Source: Lentzea nigeriaca
GTDB taxonomy: Bacteria; Actinomycetota; Actinomycetes; Mycobacteriales; Pseudonocardiaceae
DNA length: 64,000 nt
Assembly (NCBI RefSeq): GCF_016907955.1
Contig: NZ_JAFBCX010000002.1
Span: 891,220-955,219, forward strand
Direction of reading: 5' to 3'
The position numbers were made by a program, and so were the translations under genes. This document shows, piece after piece, positions 56,619 through 64,000 of the stretch (its first letter is position 1; every line of letters starts with the position of its first letter). The notes under the pieces were generated by a model, which had not been told where the DNA came from, searched no databases, and saw only the letters and a list, made by a program, of their open reading frames with translations.

Positions 56619-57585
56619 CCCAGGATCCGTGTCCGGCGGTTCCGGACTCGAAGCGGCCGCGGCGGCCGGTGTCGACCAGCTCAGCCACGTCGACGACTCG
56701 TCGCAGAAGCAGCGCAAGCCGCGGTCGCTCTGGAGCGACGCGTGGGGTGAGCTGCGTCGCAAGCCCACGTTCATCGTGTCGCTGGTGATCATCGCGGTCA
56801 TCGTGCTGATGGCGGTCTGGCCGACGCTGTTCACGTCGGTCGACCCGCGCCACGCCGACCTCGACAAGTCGCTGCAGCCGCCGTCGGGTGACGCGTGGTT
56901 CGGCTACGACCTGCAGGGCTACGACGTCTACGCCCGCGCGATGCACGGCGCCCGCGCGTCGCTGCTGGTGGGCATCTTCGCCACGGTCCTGACCGTGCTG
57001 ATCGGCTCGATCGTCGGCATCGTCGCGGGCTACGCGAAGACGTGGCTCGACAGCCTGCTGTCCCGGTTCGCCGACATCTTCGCCGGCATCCCGTTCGTGC
57101 TCGGCGCGATCGTCATCCTGACCACGCTCAACGCGCCGACGGAGAACCCCGGCGTTGTCCGGATCGTCACGCAGGTGGTGCTCTCGATCGCGGTGCTGTC
57201 GTGGCCGGTCGCGATGCGCATCATGCGGTCCGCGACGCTGGTCGCGAAGCAGCAGGACTACGTCAAGGCCGCGCGCGGTCTCGGCGCCTCCCCGATGCGG
57301 ATCGTGTTCCGGCACCTGCTGCCCAACACGATCGCGCCGGTGATGGTCTACGCGACGATCGCACTGGGCGCCTTCATCGGTGCCGAGGCGACGCTCGCGT
57401 TCCTCGGCATCGGCCTGCGTCCGCCGGTCGTGTCGTGGGGCGTGATGATCTCGGAGTCCCGCGACTACTTCCAGTCGGCACCGCACATGCTGCTGTTCCC
57501 CGCGGGCTTCGTGACCGTCACCGTGCTGGCCTTCGTCATGCTCGGCGATGCCGTGCGTGACGCACTCGACCCCAAGTCCCGATAG
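56611..57585 (+). CDS. oppC: Oligopeptide ABC transporter permease, OppC type
   Basis: 324 residues from ATG 56611. N-terminal cytoplasmic ~50 residues, then OppC features: AWFGYDLQGYDVYARAMHGA, LLVGIFATVLTVLIGSIVG, coupling loop YVKAARGLGASPMRIVFRHL, and LGDAVRDALDPKSR at the C-terminus. Partner of OppB in the membrane channel. Confidence 0.93.
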   Translation: MSDPGSVSGGSGLEAAAAAGVDQLSHVDDSSQKQRKPRSLWSDAWGELRRKPTFIVSLVIIAVIVLMAVWPTLFTSVDPRHADLDKSLQPPSGDAWFGYDLQGYDVYARAMHGARASLLVGIFATVLTVLIGSIVGIVAGYAKTWLDSLLSRFADIFAGIPFVLGAIVILTTLNAPTENPGVVRIVTQVVLSIAVLSWPVAMRIMRSATLVAKQQDYVKAARGLGASPMRIVFRHLLPNTIAPVMVYATIALGAFIGAEATLAFLGIGLRPPVVSWGVMISESRDYFQSAPHMLLFPAGFVTVTVLAFVMLGDAVRDALDPKSR

Positions 57586-57594
57586 GGAGATCTC

Positions 57595-58581
57595 GTGACT
57601 CAGCCATTGCTGGAGGTCGAGGATCTCCACGTGGAATTCCGCACCCGCGACGGTGTCGCGAAGGTGCTCAACGGCGTTTCGTACCACGTCTCGGCGGGCG
57701 AAACCCTTGCGGTGCTGGGTGAATCCGGCTCCGGCAAGTCCGTGACCGCGCAGACGATCATGGGCATCCTGGACATGCCGCCCGCGTTCATCACCAAGGG
57801 CTCCATCAAGTTCCGCGGTGAGGACCTGCTGACCAGGTCGGCGGAGGAGCGGCGTCAGGTTCGTGGCGAGGGCATCGCCATGATCTTCCAGGACGCGTTG
57901 TCCGCGCTGAACCCCGTGTTCACCGTCGGGTTCCAGATCGAGGAGCAGCTCAAGGTCCGCCGCGGAATGTCCAAAGCGGACGCCCGCAAGCGCGCGATCG
58001 AGCTGCTCGACCAGGTCAAGATCCCGAACGCGAAGGGCCGGGTTTCCGACTACCCGCACCAGTTCTCCGGCGGTATGCGGCAGCGCGCGATGATCGCGAT
58101 GTCGCTGGCGCTCGACCCGGAGCTGCTGATCGCGGACGAACCCACCACCGCGCTGGACGTCACCGTGCAGGCCCAGATCATGGACCTGCTCGCGGAGATC
58201 CAGAAGGAACGCGAAATGGGAATGATCCTGATCACCCACGACCTCGGCGTCGTCGCCGACGTCGCGGACCGGATCTCGGTCATGTACGCGGGCCGCATCG
58301 TCGAGCACGCCGACGTGTACGAGCTGTTCCGCGCGCCGGGCCACCCGTACACCGAGTCGTTGCTGGAGTCGTTGCCGCGCCTGGACCTCAAGGGCCAGGA
58401 GCTCAAGACGATCAAGGGTCTGCCACCGTCGCTGACCAACATCCCACCCGGCTGCCCGTTCAACCCGCGCTGCCCGCGCGCGTTCGACCGGTGCGTCTCC
58501 GAGGTCCCTGCCGTGCACAACCTCGGCATGGGCCGCACCAGCCGGTGCCACATCGCGGAGGAGGTTGTCGCTCGTGGCTGA
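57595..58581 (+). CDS. oppD: Oligopeptide ABC transporter ATPase, OppD type
   Basis: 328 residues from GTG 57595, with AGGGAGA at about 57584. Walker [10 protein letters not shown], signature [15 protein letters not shown], Walker [14 protein letters not shown]-loop LITHDLGVV. The C-terminal oligopeptide/dipeptide extension has the four-cysteine-like cluster [14 protein letters not shown]. One of the two nucleotide-binding subunits; its stop overlaps oppF. Confidence 0.94.
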   Translation: MTQPLLEVEDLHVEFRTRDGVAKVLNGVSYHVSAGETLAVLGESGSGKSVTAQTIMGILDMPPAFITKGSIKFRGEDLLTRSAEERRQVRGEGIAMIFQDALSALNPVFTVGFQIEEQLKVRRGMSKADARKRAIELLDQVKIPNAKGRVSDYPHQFSGGMRQRAMIAMSLALDPELLIADEPTTALDVTVQAQIMDLLAEIQKEREMGMILITHDLGVVADVADRISVMYAGRIVEHADVYELFRAPGHPYTESLLESLPRLDLKGQELKTIKGLPPSLTNIPPGCPFNPRCPRAFDRCVSEVPAVHNLGMGRTSRCHIAEEVVARG

Positions 58582-59569
58582 GGCAATCCTCGAGGTCGAG
58601 AACCTCGTCAAGCACTTCCCGGTCCGCGTCGGCGTGCTGTTCAAGCGCACCGTGGGCCACGTCAAGGCCGTCGACGGGGTGTCTTTCAGCCTGAACAAGG
58701 GCGAGACCCTCGGCGTCGTGGGCGAGTCCGGCTGCGGCAAGTCGACCCTGGCCCAGGTGCTGATGCGCCTGGAGCCGCCGACGTCCGGCGTCGCCCGCTT
58801 CGAGGGCCGCGACATCTTCGGCATGAAGGGCGCGGAGCTGCGCAAGCTGCGCCGCGACATCCAGATCGTGCTGCAGGACCCGTACACGTCGCTGAACCCG
58901 CGCATGACGGTCGGCGACATCGTCGGCGAGCCGTACGAGATCCACACCGAGGTGGCGCCGAAGGGCGACCGCCAGCGGAAGGTCCAGGAGCTCCTGGAGA
59001 TCGTGGGTCTCAACCCGGAGCACATCAACCGGTACCCGCACCAGTTCTCCGGCGGTCAGCGCCAGCGCATCGGCATCGCGCGTGCGTTGGCGTTGAAGCC
59101 CAAGGTGATCGTGTGCGACGAGCCGGTGTCCGCTCTGGACGTGTCGATCCAGGCGCAGGTGATGAACCTGCTGGGCGAGCTGCAGTCCGAGTTGGGCCTG
59201 TCCTACCTGTTCATCGCCCACGACCTGTCGGTGGTGCGGCACCTGTCGAACCGCGTCGCGGTGATGTACCTCGGCAAGATCGTGGAGATCGGCACCGAGG
59301 ACGACATCTACGAGCGCCCGATGCACCCGTACACGCAGGCGCTGTTGTCCGCCGTGCCGGTGCCGGACCCGACCCAGCGCGGCCGGCGTGACGTCATCCG
59401 CCTGACGGGCGACGTGCCGTCACCGATCGACCCGCCGTCGGGCTGCCGGTTCCGCACGCGGTGCTGGAAGGCGCAGGACATCTGCGCGACCGAGGTGCCG
59501 GAGCTCGTGGCGCGGGGCGGGAGCCACCCCGCGGCGTGCCACTTCGCCGAGGAGCGCGCGGTCGTCTGA
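58574..59569 (+). CDS. oppF: Oligopeptide ABC transporter ATPase, OppF type
   Basis: 331 residues from GTG 58574, placed by GGAGGAGG at about 58557-58564; it overlaps oppD by eight bases. Walker [10 protein letters not shown], signature [15 protein letters not shown], Walker [14 protein letters not shown]-loop FIAHDLSVV, and the C-terminal extension [14 protein letters not shown]. Last gene of the operon, followed by a strong terminator. Confidence 0.94.
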   Translation: MAEAILEVENLVKHFPVRVGVLFKRTVGHVKAVDGVSFSLNKGETLGVVGESGCGKSTLAQVLMRLEPPTSGVARFEGRDIFGMKGAELRKLRRDIQIVLQDPYTSLNPRMTVGDIVGEPYEIHTEVAPKGDRQRKVQELLEIVGLNPEHINRYPHQFSGGQRQRIGIARALALKPKVIVCDEPVSALDVSIQAQVMNLLGELQSELGLSYLFIAHDLSVVRHLSNRVAVMYLGKIVEIGTEDDIYERPMHPYTQALLSAVPVPDPTQRGRRDVIRLTGDVPSPIDPPSGCRFRTRCWKAQDICATEVPELVARGGSHPAACHFAEERAVV

Positions 59570-59581
59570 TCGTGTTCGTCG

Positions 59582-59615
59582 GGGGCCGCACCTGCTGGGG
59601 TGCGGCCCCTTTCTT
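59582..59615 (+). terminator. Rho-independent terminator of the opp operon
   Basis: GGGGCCGCACC (59582-59592) and GGTGCGGCCCC (59599-59609) form an 11-bp G+C stem with a 6-nt loop, followed by TTTCTT. It is the clearest terminator in the window and also faces the end of the convergent DUF1963 gene. Confidence 0.9.
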
Positions 59616-59619
59616 CGTG

Positions 59620-60450
59620 TCAGGGGTTCTCGTTGAAGCTGGCGAACACGCGGTCGAAGCGGCGCGCGGCCAGGTCGTCGCGCTGGATCACCCAGTGGAC
59701 GGTGGCGGACTCGTAGTCGTCCACGCCCATCTGCCAGTCGGCCAGGAGCACCCAGTCCGCGGCGTCGCCCGATCCGCCCCACCCGGCTTCCACCGCGCAC
59801 TTCACGGCGGAGGCGACGGGGTCGTTCTCGATGTCCACCTCGTCGGCGTATCCGCCGAGCTGCAGCGACCCCGCGGGAGCGATCTGGTCGCGGGTGTCCT
59901 CCCAGACCTCGACGAGCTCCTCGGAACGAGGGTGCTCCGGAAACGCATCGCCCCACGGCTCACCGGGCAGTTCGACGTACTTGTGGAAGGGCAGCGACAC
60001 ATCGGCCCTCGCCCGCACCGGCCCTTGCGGAAACGCCTCCATCATCCGCTCGTTCTCCTCCCAGCCCACGTCGTCCCAGGCGAGCTTGTCCCGCTCCACC
60101 ACGGCCGAGCCGGCCGGGACGTACACCGCACTGCCCACGCCCGTGTAGTCGATCTCGGGGAAGGCGAAGAGCAGCAGGTGCCCGTCGGAGGGCAGGGGCA
60201 GGTCCGTCATGCCGCCGGGAAGCGCCGCGAAGTCGATGGTGGCGACGTAGGGGTGGGCCGGGTCCGGGACGTCGGCCGGAAGCAGGAGCGGACCGCCGAA
60301 CCGGCCCACGACCGGCCCGTCGCCGTCGGGTGTCAGCGTCGCGCAGGGACGCGCGGTGGCGAGCCAGCGCTCGACGTCCTCCGCCGGGATGCCCCGCGCG
60401 GTCGCCTCGTCGCGGAAAGGGCCTAATCGGTCCCACATCTCTGGGGTCAT
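59620..60450 (-). CDS. DUF1963 (YwqG-like) family protein
   Basis: 276 residues from ATG 60450 (MTPEMWDRLGPFRDEATARG). Soluble; FGGPLLLPADVPDP, the aromatic strand LLLFAFPEIDY, LQLGGYADEVDIEND and DWVLLADWQMG are features of the DUF1963/YwqG family, in which the GG and LGGY segments are conserved. Function unknown. A longer open frame upstream covers the GNAT and kinase-remnant region and is rejected. Confidence 0.82.
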   Translation of the reverse strand: MTPEMWDRLGPFRDEATARGIPAEDVERWLATARPCATLTPDGDGPVVGRFGGPLLLPADVPDPAHPYVATIDFAALPGGMTDLPLPSDGHLLLFAFPEIDYTGVGSAVYVPAGSAVVERDKLAWDDVGWEENERMMEAFPQGPVRARADVSLPFHKYVELPGEPWGDAFPEHPRSEELVEVWEDTRDQIAPAGSLQLGGYADEVDIENDPVASAVKCAVEAGWGGSGDAADWVLLADWQMGVDDYESATVHWVIQRDDLAARRFDRVFASFNENP

Positions 60451-60481
60451 GATCCGACCGTAGAGGCAGGGTCCGACAGTC

Positions 60482-60665
60482 TCAGCGCCACCGCAGCTCG
60501 TCGAACGCCCGCCGCGCCGGTGCCCGGCCCGGGAACTGGCCTGACCGCCTGCGCCATCCCGGCCACCGCCCGGTGGAACCCAACGGCGTGTCCAGCACCC
60601 ACGGCAGTTCCGAGGCGATGCGTGACTTGCCTGGAGCTGGACGTCCCGTTGAGAAAGATGATCAA
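60482..60665 (-). pseudogene. Broken P-loop kinase gene (chloramphenicol phosphotransferase-like)
   Basis: TTG 60665 opens MIIFLNGTSSS, the start of the P-loop of the chloramphenicol phosphotransferase-like family (FLNGTSSSGKS). After SSS the frame is lost; moving one base gives GKSRIASELPWVLDTPLGS, so the intact P-loop is split by a frameshift near 60631. The rest is short (stop 60482-60484) and ends ARRAFDELRWR, so much of the ~170-residue domain is missing. The TTG overlaps the stop of the upstream GNAT gene (TTGA), so it was once coupled to it. Confidence 0.6.
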
Positions 60666-61096
60666 CCGTGCGCCCTGGTGAGGTCCGTGAGCGACACGCC
60701 GGGCGCCACCTCGCGTTCGCCGACCTCCACGAACCCGCGCTTGCGGTACAGGCGCAGCGCCGGCTCGTTCTTCGTACCCGTGCTGACGGTCTGCGGGCCG
60801 CCGGGCAGCGCGTCGAGCAGTCGCGAGGCGATGCCCCGCCGGTGCGCCCGCGGGTGCACGACCAGCCGGCAGATGTCCACAGTGGACCCATCGAGCCGGT
60901 AGGACACCGCGCCGGCAAGGCCTTCCTCGTCGTGCAGCCCGATGAACGTCTCACCGCACGACCGGAGTTCTTGCAGCGACTCGTGCAACGGCGGGATGCC
61001 GTCGAAGCCGATGATCTCGGCCTCGACGGCATAGGCCAGCCGCTGCACCGTCCACAGCTCGTGCAGGACGGTGTCGTCGGACAGGTCGAGGATCAC
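60662..61096 (-). CDS. GNAT family N-acetyltransferase
   Basis: 144 residues from GTG 61096, which overlaps the peptidase stop as GTGA. GNAT fold: DICRLVVHPRAHRRGIASRL contains the acetyl-CoA loop (R-R-G-I-A), followed by TGTKNEPALRLYRKRGFVEV. Substrate unknown. Second gene of the S10 peptidase-GNAT-kinase remnant transcript. Confidence 0.88.
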   Translation of the reverse strand: MILDLSDDTVLHELWTVQRLAYAVEAEIIGFDGIPPLHESLQELRSCGETFIGLHDEEGLAGAVSYRLDGSTVDICRLVVHPRAHRRGIASRLLDALPGGPQTVSTGTKNEPALRLYRKRGFVEVGEREVAPGVSLTDLTRAHG

Positions 61097-62550
61097 GTGT
61101 TGGACGAGTTCCGCACGAAGGCCGCGAGGTCCTCGGACTGCTGGATCCTGCTGGGCTCGTGCACGTACATCATGTGGCCTGCCGGGTAGTAGGCCGACTC
61201 GATGTTCGCGGTGAGCTCCTTCGGGATCTGCAGGTGCGCGAGGAGGTGCTCGGCCGCGAAGTACGGCGTGGCGCCGTCGTACCAGCCGAACGCGACGTGG
61301 ACCTTCAGGTGCGGGTTCGCGCGCATCGCCGCCGAGAGCTTGCCCGCGGTGGTGACGTGGCGGCCCTCGAACTCCTTGTACGACCACTGTTCGATGGCGC
61401 GCGAGAGGATCTCGTACGGCAGGTCGTTGGAGTAGCCGAGCTCGGCGTGCAGGTAGTGGTTCATGGTCGCCGAGTACGGGCCGAGGATCGCGTCGATGGA
61501 CGGGTCCGCCGAGATCTCCTCGCGGCCGTAGTCCTTGTCCCAGCCCGTGAAGCGGCCGTCGATGCGGCCGACGGTCCTGCGGTCGCGGCGCAGCAGCTCG
61601 GTGAAGAACCGGATGTGCTCGATGCGCAGGTCGACCGCGTCCACGTACTCCTCGGACAGACCCGTGAGCCGCGCCAGCTTCTCGATCGTCGCGGCGCGTT
61701 CCACGTCGCTCAGCCTGTTGCCGCGTGCCAGGGCGTACGGGTAGTCGCGGACCGCGAACTCCTCCGCCTCGGCCAGGACCTCCTTCAACGGGCGGTCGCC
61801 GTGCAGGCCGTGGTAGTGCGCGATGGCCGCGTAGGTGGGCAGGAAGAGCGTGTAGCCGAGGTCGTGGCCCTCGTTGAACTCGAGCGTCGCGAAGTCCAGC
61901 ACCGAGGAGATCAGCATGAGGCCGTTGAGGTACATGCCGTACTTCTTCTGCAGGTGCTCGGCGAGGCCCGCCGCGCGCAGCGTGCCGTACGACTCACCGC
62001 AGATGAACTTCGGCGACATCCACCTGCCGTTGCGCGACGTCCACAGCCGGATGATCTCGGCGACGGAGTCGATGTCTGGCTGGTAGCCGTGGTAACTGCC
62101 GGGCTTCTCGCCCTGCGCGGCCCTGGAGAAGCCGGTCGACACCGGGTCGATGAACACGAGGTCGCTCTCCGCGAGCAGCGACTCCTCGTTGTCCGCGATG
62201 CCGTACGGCGGCGGGGTCAGGTTGCCGACGTCACCGCTCAGCACCCGGCGAGGCCCGAGGAGCCCCATGTGCAGCCAGAGGCTCGCGGATCCGGGCCCGC
62301 CGTTGAACGCGAACGTCACCGGCCTCTTCAACGGGTCCGCGCCGTCGAGCGTGTACGCGGTCAGGAACACCTCTGCCTTGGGCTTGTGGCCCTCGAACAC
62401 GCCGTCCTTGAGCACTTCTTCCCTGAGCACGACACGCCCGGCGGTGGCGGTGTAGTTCAGCTCGCGGCCCTTGACGGTGATGCTGTGCTGGGTGGTGACC
62501 AGGTCATCAGCAGGAGACTCGGGCTTCTCTTCGGTCTTCTCCTCGGACAT
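61093..62550 (-). CDS. S10 family serine carboxypeptidase-like protein
   Basis: 485 residues from ATG 62550 (MSEEKTEEKPESPADD); no signal peptide, so probably cytoplasmic. Family S10: FAFNGGPGSASLWLHMGLLG, nucleophile in CGESYGTLRAAGLAEHL, Asp in FGWYDGATPYFAAEHLL and His in YYPAGHMMYVHEPS. Cleaves C-terminal residues from peptides. Starts 12 bases from the divergent glycosylase gene and has no ribosome binding site, so its message may be leaderless. Confidence 0.92.
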   Translation of the reverse strand: MSEEKTEEKPESPADDLVTTQHSITVKGRELNYTATAGRVVLREEVLKDGVFEGHKPKAEVFLTAYTLDGADPLKRPVTFAFNGGPGSASLWLHMGLLGPRRVLSGDVGNLTPPPYGIADNEESLLAESDLVFIDPVSTGFSRAAQGEKPGSYHGYQPDIDSVAEIIRLWTSRNGRWMSPKFICGESYGTLRAAGLAEHLQKKYGMYLNGLMLISSVLDFATLEFNEGHDLGYTLFLPTYAAIAHYHGLHGDRPLKEVLAEAEEFAVRDYPYALARGNRLSDVERAATIEKLARLTGLSEEYVDAVDLRIEHIRFFTELLRRDRRTVGRIDGRFTGWDKDYGREEISADPSIDAILGPYSATMNHYLHAELGYSNDLPYEILSRAIEQWSYKEFEGRHVTTAGKLSAAMRANPHLKVHVAFGWYDGATPYFAAEHLLAHLQIPKELTANIESAYYPAGHMMYVHEPSRIQQSEDLAAFVRNSSNT

Positions 62551-62562
62551 AGGAGCAACACT

Positions 62563-63240
62563 ACGGAACTCGACGATCGAATTACGGCCTGCCGAGCGTG
62601 CCCCCGCCTGGTCGCGTGGCGCGAGTCCGTCGCCGCGGTGAAACGCGCCGCGTTCCGCGACCAGACCTACTGGGGCAAGCCGGTCCCGAGCTTCGGCCCG
62701 ATCGACGCCTCGCTGCTCATCGTGGGCCTCGCACCCGCCGCGCACGGCGCCAACCGGACGGGACGGATGTTCACCGGCGACAGGTCCGGCGACTTCCTCT
62801 ACCGCGCGTTGTACGAGGTCGGCCTGGCTTCACAACCCGAAGCGTGGGCGATCGACGACGGCTTGGAGCTGTACGGCGTCCGGATCGCCTCGCCGGTGCG
62901 CTGCGCGCCGCCTCAGAACAAACCGACGCCCGAGGAACGGGATCGGTGCTCGCCGTTCCTGCGCGAGGAGCTCGGGCTGATGAAGTCGCTGCGGTCCGTG
63001 GTCGTGCTCGGGGCGTTCGGGTGGCAGGCCTTCCTGCCGTTGCTGGGGCCCGAGCGTCCCAAGTTCGGGCACGGGGTGGAGGTCGAGATCGGCGGGCTGC
63101 GGATCTTCGGCTGCTACCACGTTTCGCAGCAGAACACCTTTACCGGAAAGCTCACCCAGGAGATGCTGCAGGAGGTGCTCAGGCGCGCCTGGGACGCGAG
63201 CACGGAGGTCGACCGCAACCCGAAGCGGCCGGAGGTGTGA
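62563..63240 (+). CDS. Uracil-DNA glycosylase, family 5-like, apparent ACG start
   Basis: 225 residues. The Fe-S cluster cysteines of family 4/5 glycosylases are visible in ACRACPRL and later in PVRCAPP and GCYHVSQQN; the motif FGPIDASLLIVGLAPAAHGA, with Ala instead of an active-site acid, fits family 5 (UdgB). Homologues begin a few residues before ACRACPRLV. No ATG, GTG or TTG is in frame there, but AGGAG at 62551-62555 is seven bases before ACG 62563, giving an N-terminus (M)ELDDRITACRACP. The only upstream conventional start (GTG 62485) would overlap the divergent peptidase gene by 66 bases. Removes uracil or deaminated bases from DNA. Confidence 0.88.
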   Translation, partial: TELDDRITACRACPRLVAWRESVAAVKRAAFRDQTYWGKPVPSFGPIDASLLIVGLAPAAHGANRTGRMFTGDRSGDFLYRALYEVGLASQPEAWAIDDGLELYGVRIASPVRCAPPQNKPTPEERDRCSPFLREELGLMKSLRSVVVLGAFGWQAFLPLLGPERPKFGHGVEVEIGGLRIFGCYHVSQQNTFTGKLTQEMLQEVLRRAWDASTEVDRNPKRPEV

Positions 63241-63315
63241 CGCGTCAGGGCCACACCCGCGCGAGTTGGCCAAAGGATCATCCGAACGGTGCCGAACCGT
63301 GTAAGGCTGATCCGC

Positions 63316-63918
63316 ATGAGGTGGTTGCGGGCCGGGGTGGCGGTGGCGGCGTTGCTGATCGTCGTCGTCGCGGCCAGCGGTTCGTCGCCGGTCACGCTCG
63401 TCAACCGCCTGGAGGACCGGCCGCCGCCGCAGCACGGCCAGCAGACGCTGGAAGTGCCGATCCCGCAGGAGCTGCCGGCGCTGATCGCCGCGCCGTTCAC
63501 GGTGTACCTGCTGCTCCTCACCGGCCTGGTCCTGTTCGGACTCGTAGGACTCGTCCTCGCGCTTCGGCTGCCCCACTGGCGCCGCCGCCGCGGCGTGCGC
63601 GGTGTGGAGATCGAGGACTTCGAAATCGGTGCGTCCGTGCCGGCGATCCAGCGCGTCGAGAAGGCGTTGCAGGAGTTCACGAACCACCCGCAACGGCCAC
63701 CGCGGGACGCCGTGATCGCCGCCTGGCTCGCGCTCGAGGAGGCCGAGCCGCGCGAGCCGCACCAGACGCCCACCGAGTTCACCGAGAAGCTCGGCGTCGA
63801 CGCGACGGTGCTCAGGAACCTCTACCAGCGAGCGCGCTTCGGGCACGAGGACGTGACAGCCGAGCAAGCCGAAGCAGCGCAACAGGAACTGGGCCGCATC
63901 ATCCGGGAGTTTCAATGA
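63316..63918 (+). CDS. DUF4129 domain protein
   Basis: 200 residues from ATG 63316 (GTG 63289 also possible). Two hydrophobic segments, residues ~4-22 and ~60-85 (FTVYLLLLTGLVLFGLVGLV), then a cytoplasmic C-terminal DUF4129 domain with AVIAAWLALEEAEPREPHQT, PTEFTEKLGVDATVLRNLYQ and ARFGHEDVTAEQAEAAQQEL. In actinobacteria this gene stands with MoxR ATPase, DUF58 and transglutaminase genes; they would follow past the window end. Confidence 0.9.
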   Translation: MRWLRAGVAVAALLIVVVAASGSSPVTLVNRLEDRPPPQHGQQTLEVPIPQELPALIAAPFTVYLLLLTGLVLFGLVGLVLALRLPHWRRRRGVRGVEIEDFEIGASVPAIQRVEKALQEFTNHPQRPPRDAVIAAWLALEEAEPREPHQTPTEFTEKLGVDATVLRNLYQRARFGHEDVTAEQAEAAQQELGRIIREFQ

Positions 63919-63954
63919 TCAGGTCAAGTGATCTGGGCTGTGAGTGGTGAGCGA

Positions 63955-64000
63955 TGAAACTCCCGGCCGTCACGCAGCAGTGCCCAGATGACGTCGACCA
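63955..64000 (+). CDS. Possible start of the next gene, cut by window end
   Basis: ATG 63955 opens MKLPAVTQQCPDDVD to the last base, with GTGAGCG just upstream. Too short to recognise. A neighbouring GTG frame (VSDETPGRH) stops inside the window. Confidence 0.25.

Noticed and set aside
56518..59028. Minus-strand open frame of 836 codons
   Set aside because: Antisense to oppB, oppC, oppD and oppF, whose motifs are complete; the translation is low-complexity and rich in Arg, Asp and His.
61159..62562. Long plus-strand extension upstream of the glycosylase
   Set aside because: It is antisense to the S10 peptidase, and its Val/Arg/Glu-rich sequence matches no glycosylase N-terminus.

Overview
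The window is high-G+C actinobacterial chromosome with dense genes, many GTG starts and 4-nt stop/start overlaps. The backbone gene order is the one known from Mycobacterium tuberculosis Rv1008-Rv1026: tatD, rpfB, ksgA(rsmA), ispE, pks16-like acyl-AMP ligase, pth, rplY, prs, glmU, a TetR gene, mfd, mazG, eno, ftsB/divIC, DUF501, ppx. The DivIVA-repeat proteins, the DUF397/DUF5753 regulator pair and the SARP-like regulator point to a filamentous actinomycete, most likely Pseudonocardiaceae (Lentzea/Saccharothrix-like). The family is an inference; I could not run a comparison.

Region by region: (1) 1-9190, plus strand: tatD (3' part), rpfB behind a structured leader, rsmA, then a methionine uptake operon metN-metI-metQ preceded by an S-box SAM riboswitch and a 28-residue cysteine-containing leader peptide, then ispE and an ABC-F protein. 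(2) 9191-18682, mostly minus strand: an eight-repeat DivIVA-domain protein, the plus-strand pks16-like ligase, pth, a second DivIVA-repeat protein, rplY, prs, glmU, a GGDEF diguanylate cyclase and tRNA-Gln. (3) 18771-24614: membrane-anchored hydrolase, acyl-CoA desaturase with a twin palindromic operator and a TetR gene, an SRPBCC-MarR pair with a leaderless promoter, a PQQ-type sugar dehydrogenase lipoprotein, DUF4291 and RidA proteins. (4) 24704-30152: mfd, a SurA-like lipoprotein, mazG. (5) 30182-46962, an accessory block between mazG and eno: tricorn-type protease, a membrane protein, a lytic transglycosylase, the iron-uptake operon efeUOB with twin iron boxes, TPR protein, EamA transporter, PatB/MalY-type aminotransferase with an Lrp regulator, an inverted-repeat element, a SARP/NB-ARC regulator, two paralogous SDRs, a hydrolase and a cytochrome P450. 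(6) 47172-53772: eno, ftsB, DUF501, a second transglycosylase with a Ser/Thr/Pro tail, an XRE/DUF397 pair, a GNAT gene, ppx. (7) 53949-59613: a complete oligopeptide ABC transporter (binding lipoprotein, two permeases, two ATPases) closed by a clear terminator. (8) 59620-64000: DUF1963 protein, a broken P-loop kinase gene, GNAT, S10-type carboxypeptidase, a family-5-like uracil-DNA glycosylase with an apparent ACG start, and a DUF4129 protein.

The observations most worth a second look are the SAM riboswitch whose closing helix overlaps the ribosome binding site of a Cys-containing leader peptide; an inverted-repeat element of about 320 bp (41581-41903) whose inner 48-nt unit recurs at 34164; a family of palindromic repeats built on an ACGCGGGG core (5477, 14232, 14321); the two DivIVA-repeat proteins; and three genes whose best-supported start is a non-standard codon or whose frame is broken. 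No CRISPR array, rRNA operon, phage or intact insertion sequence was seen.
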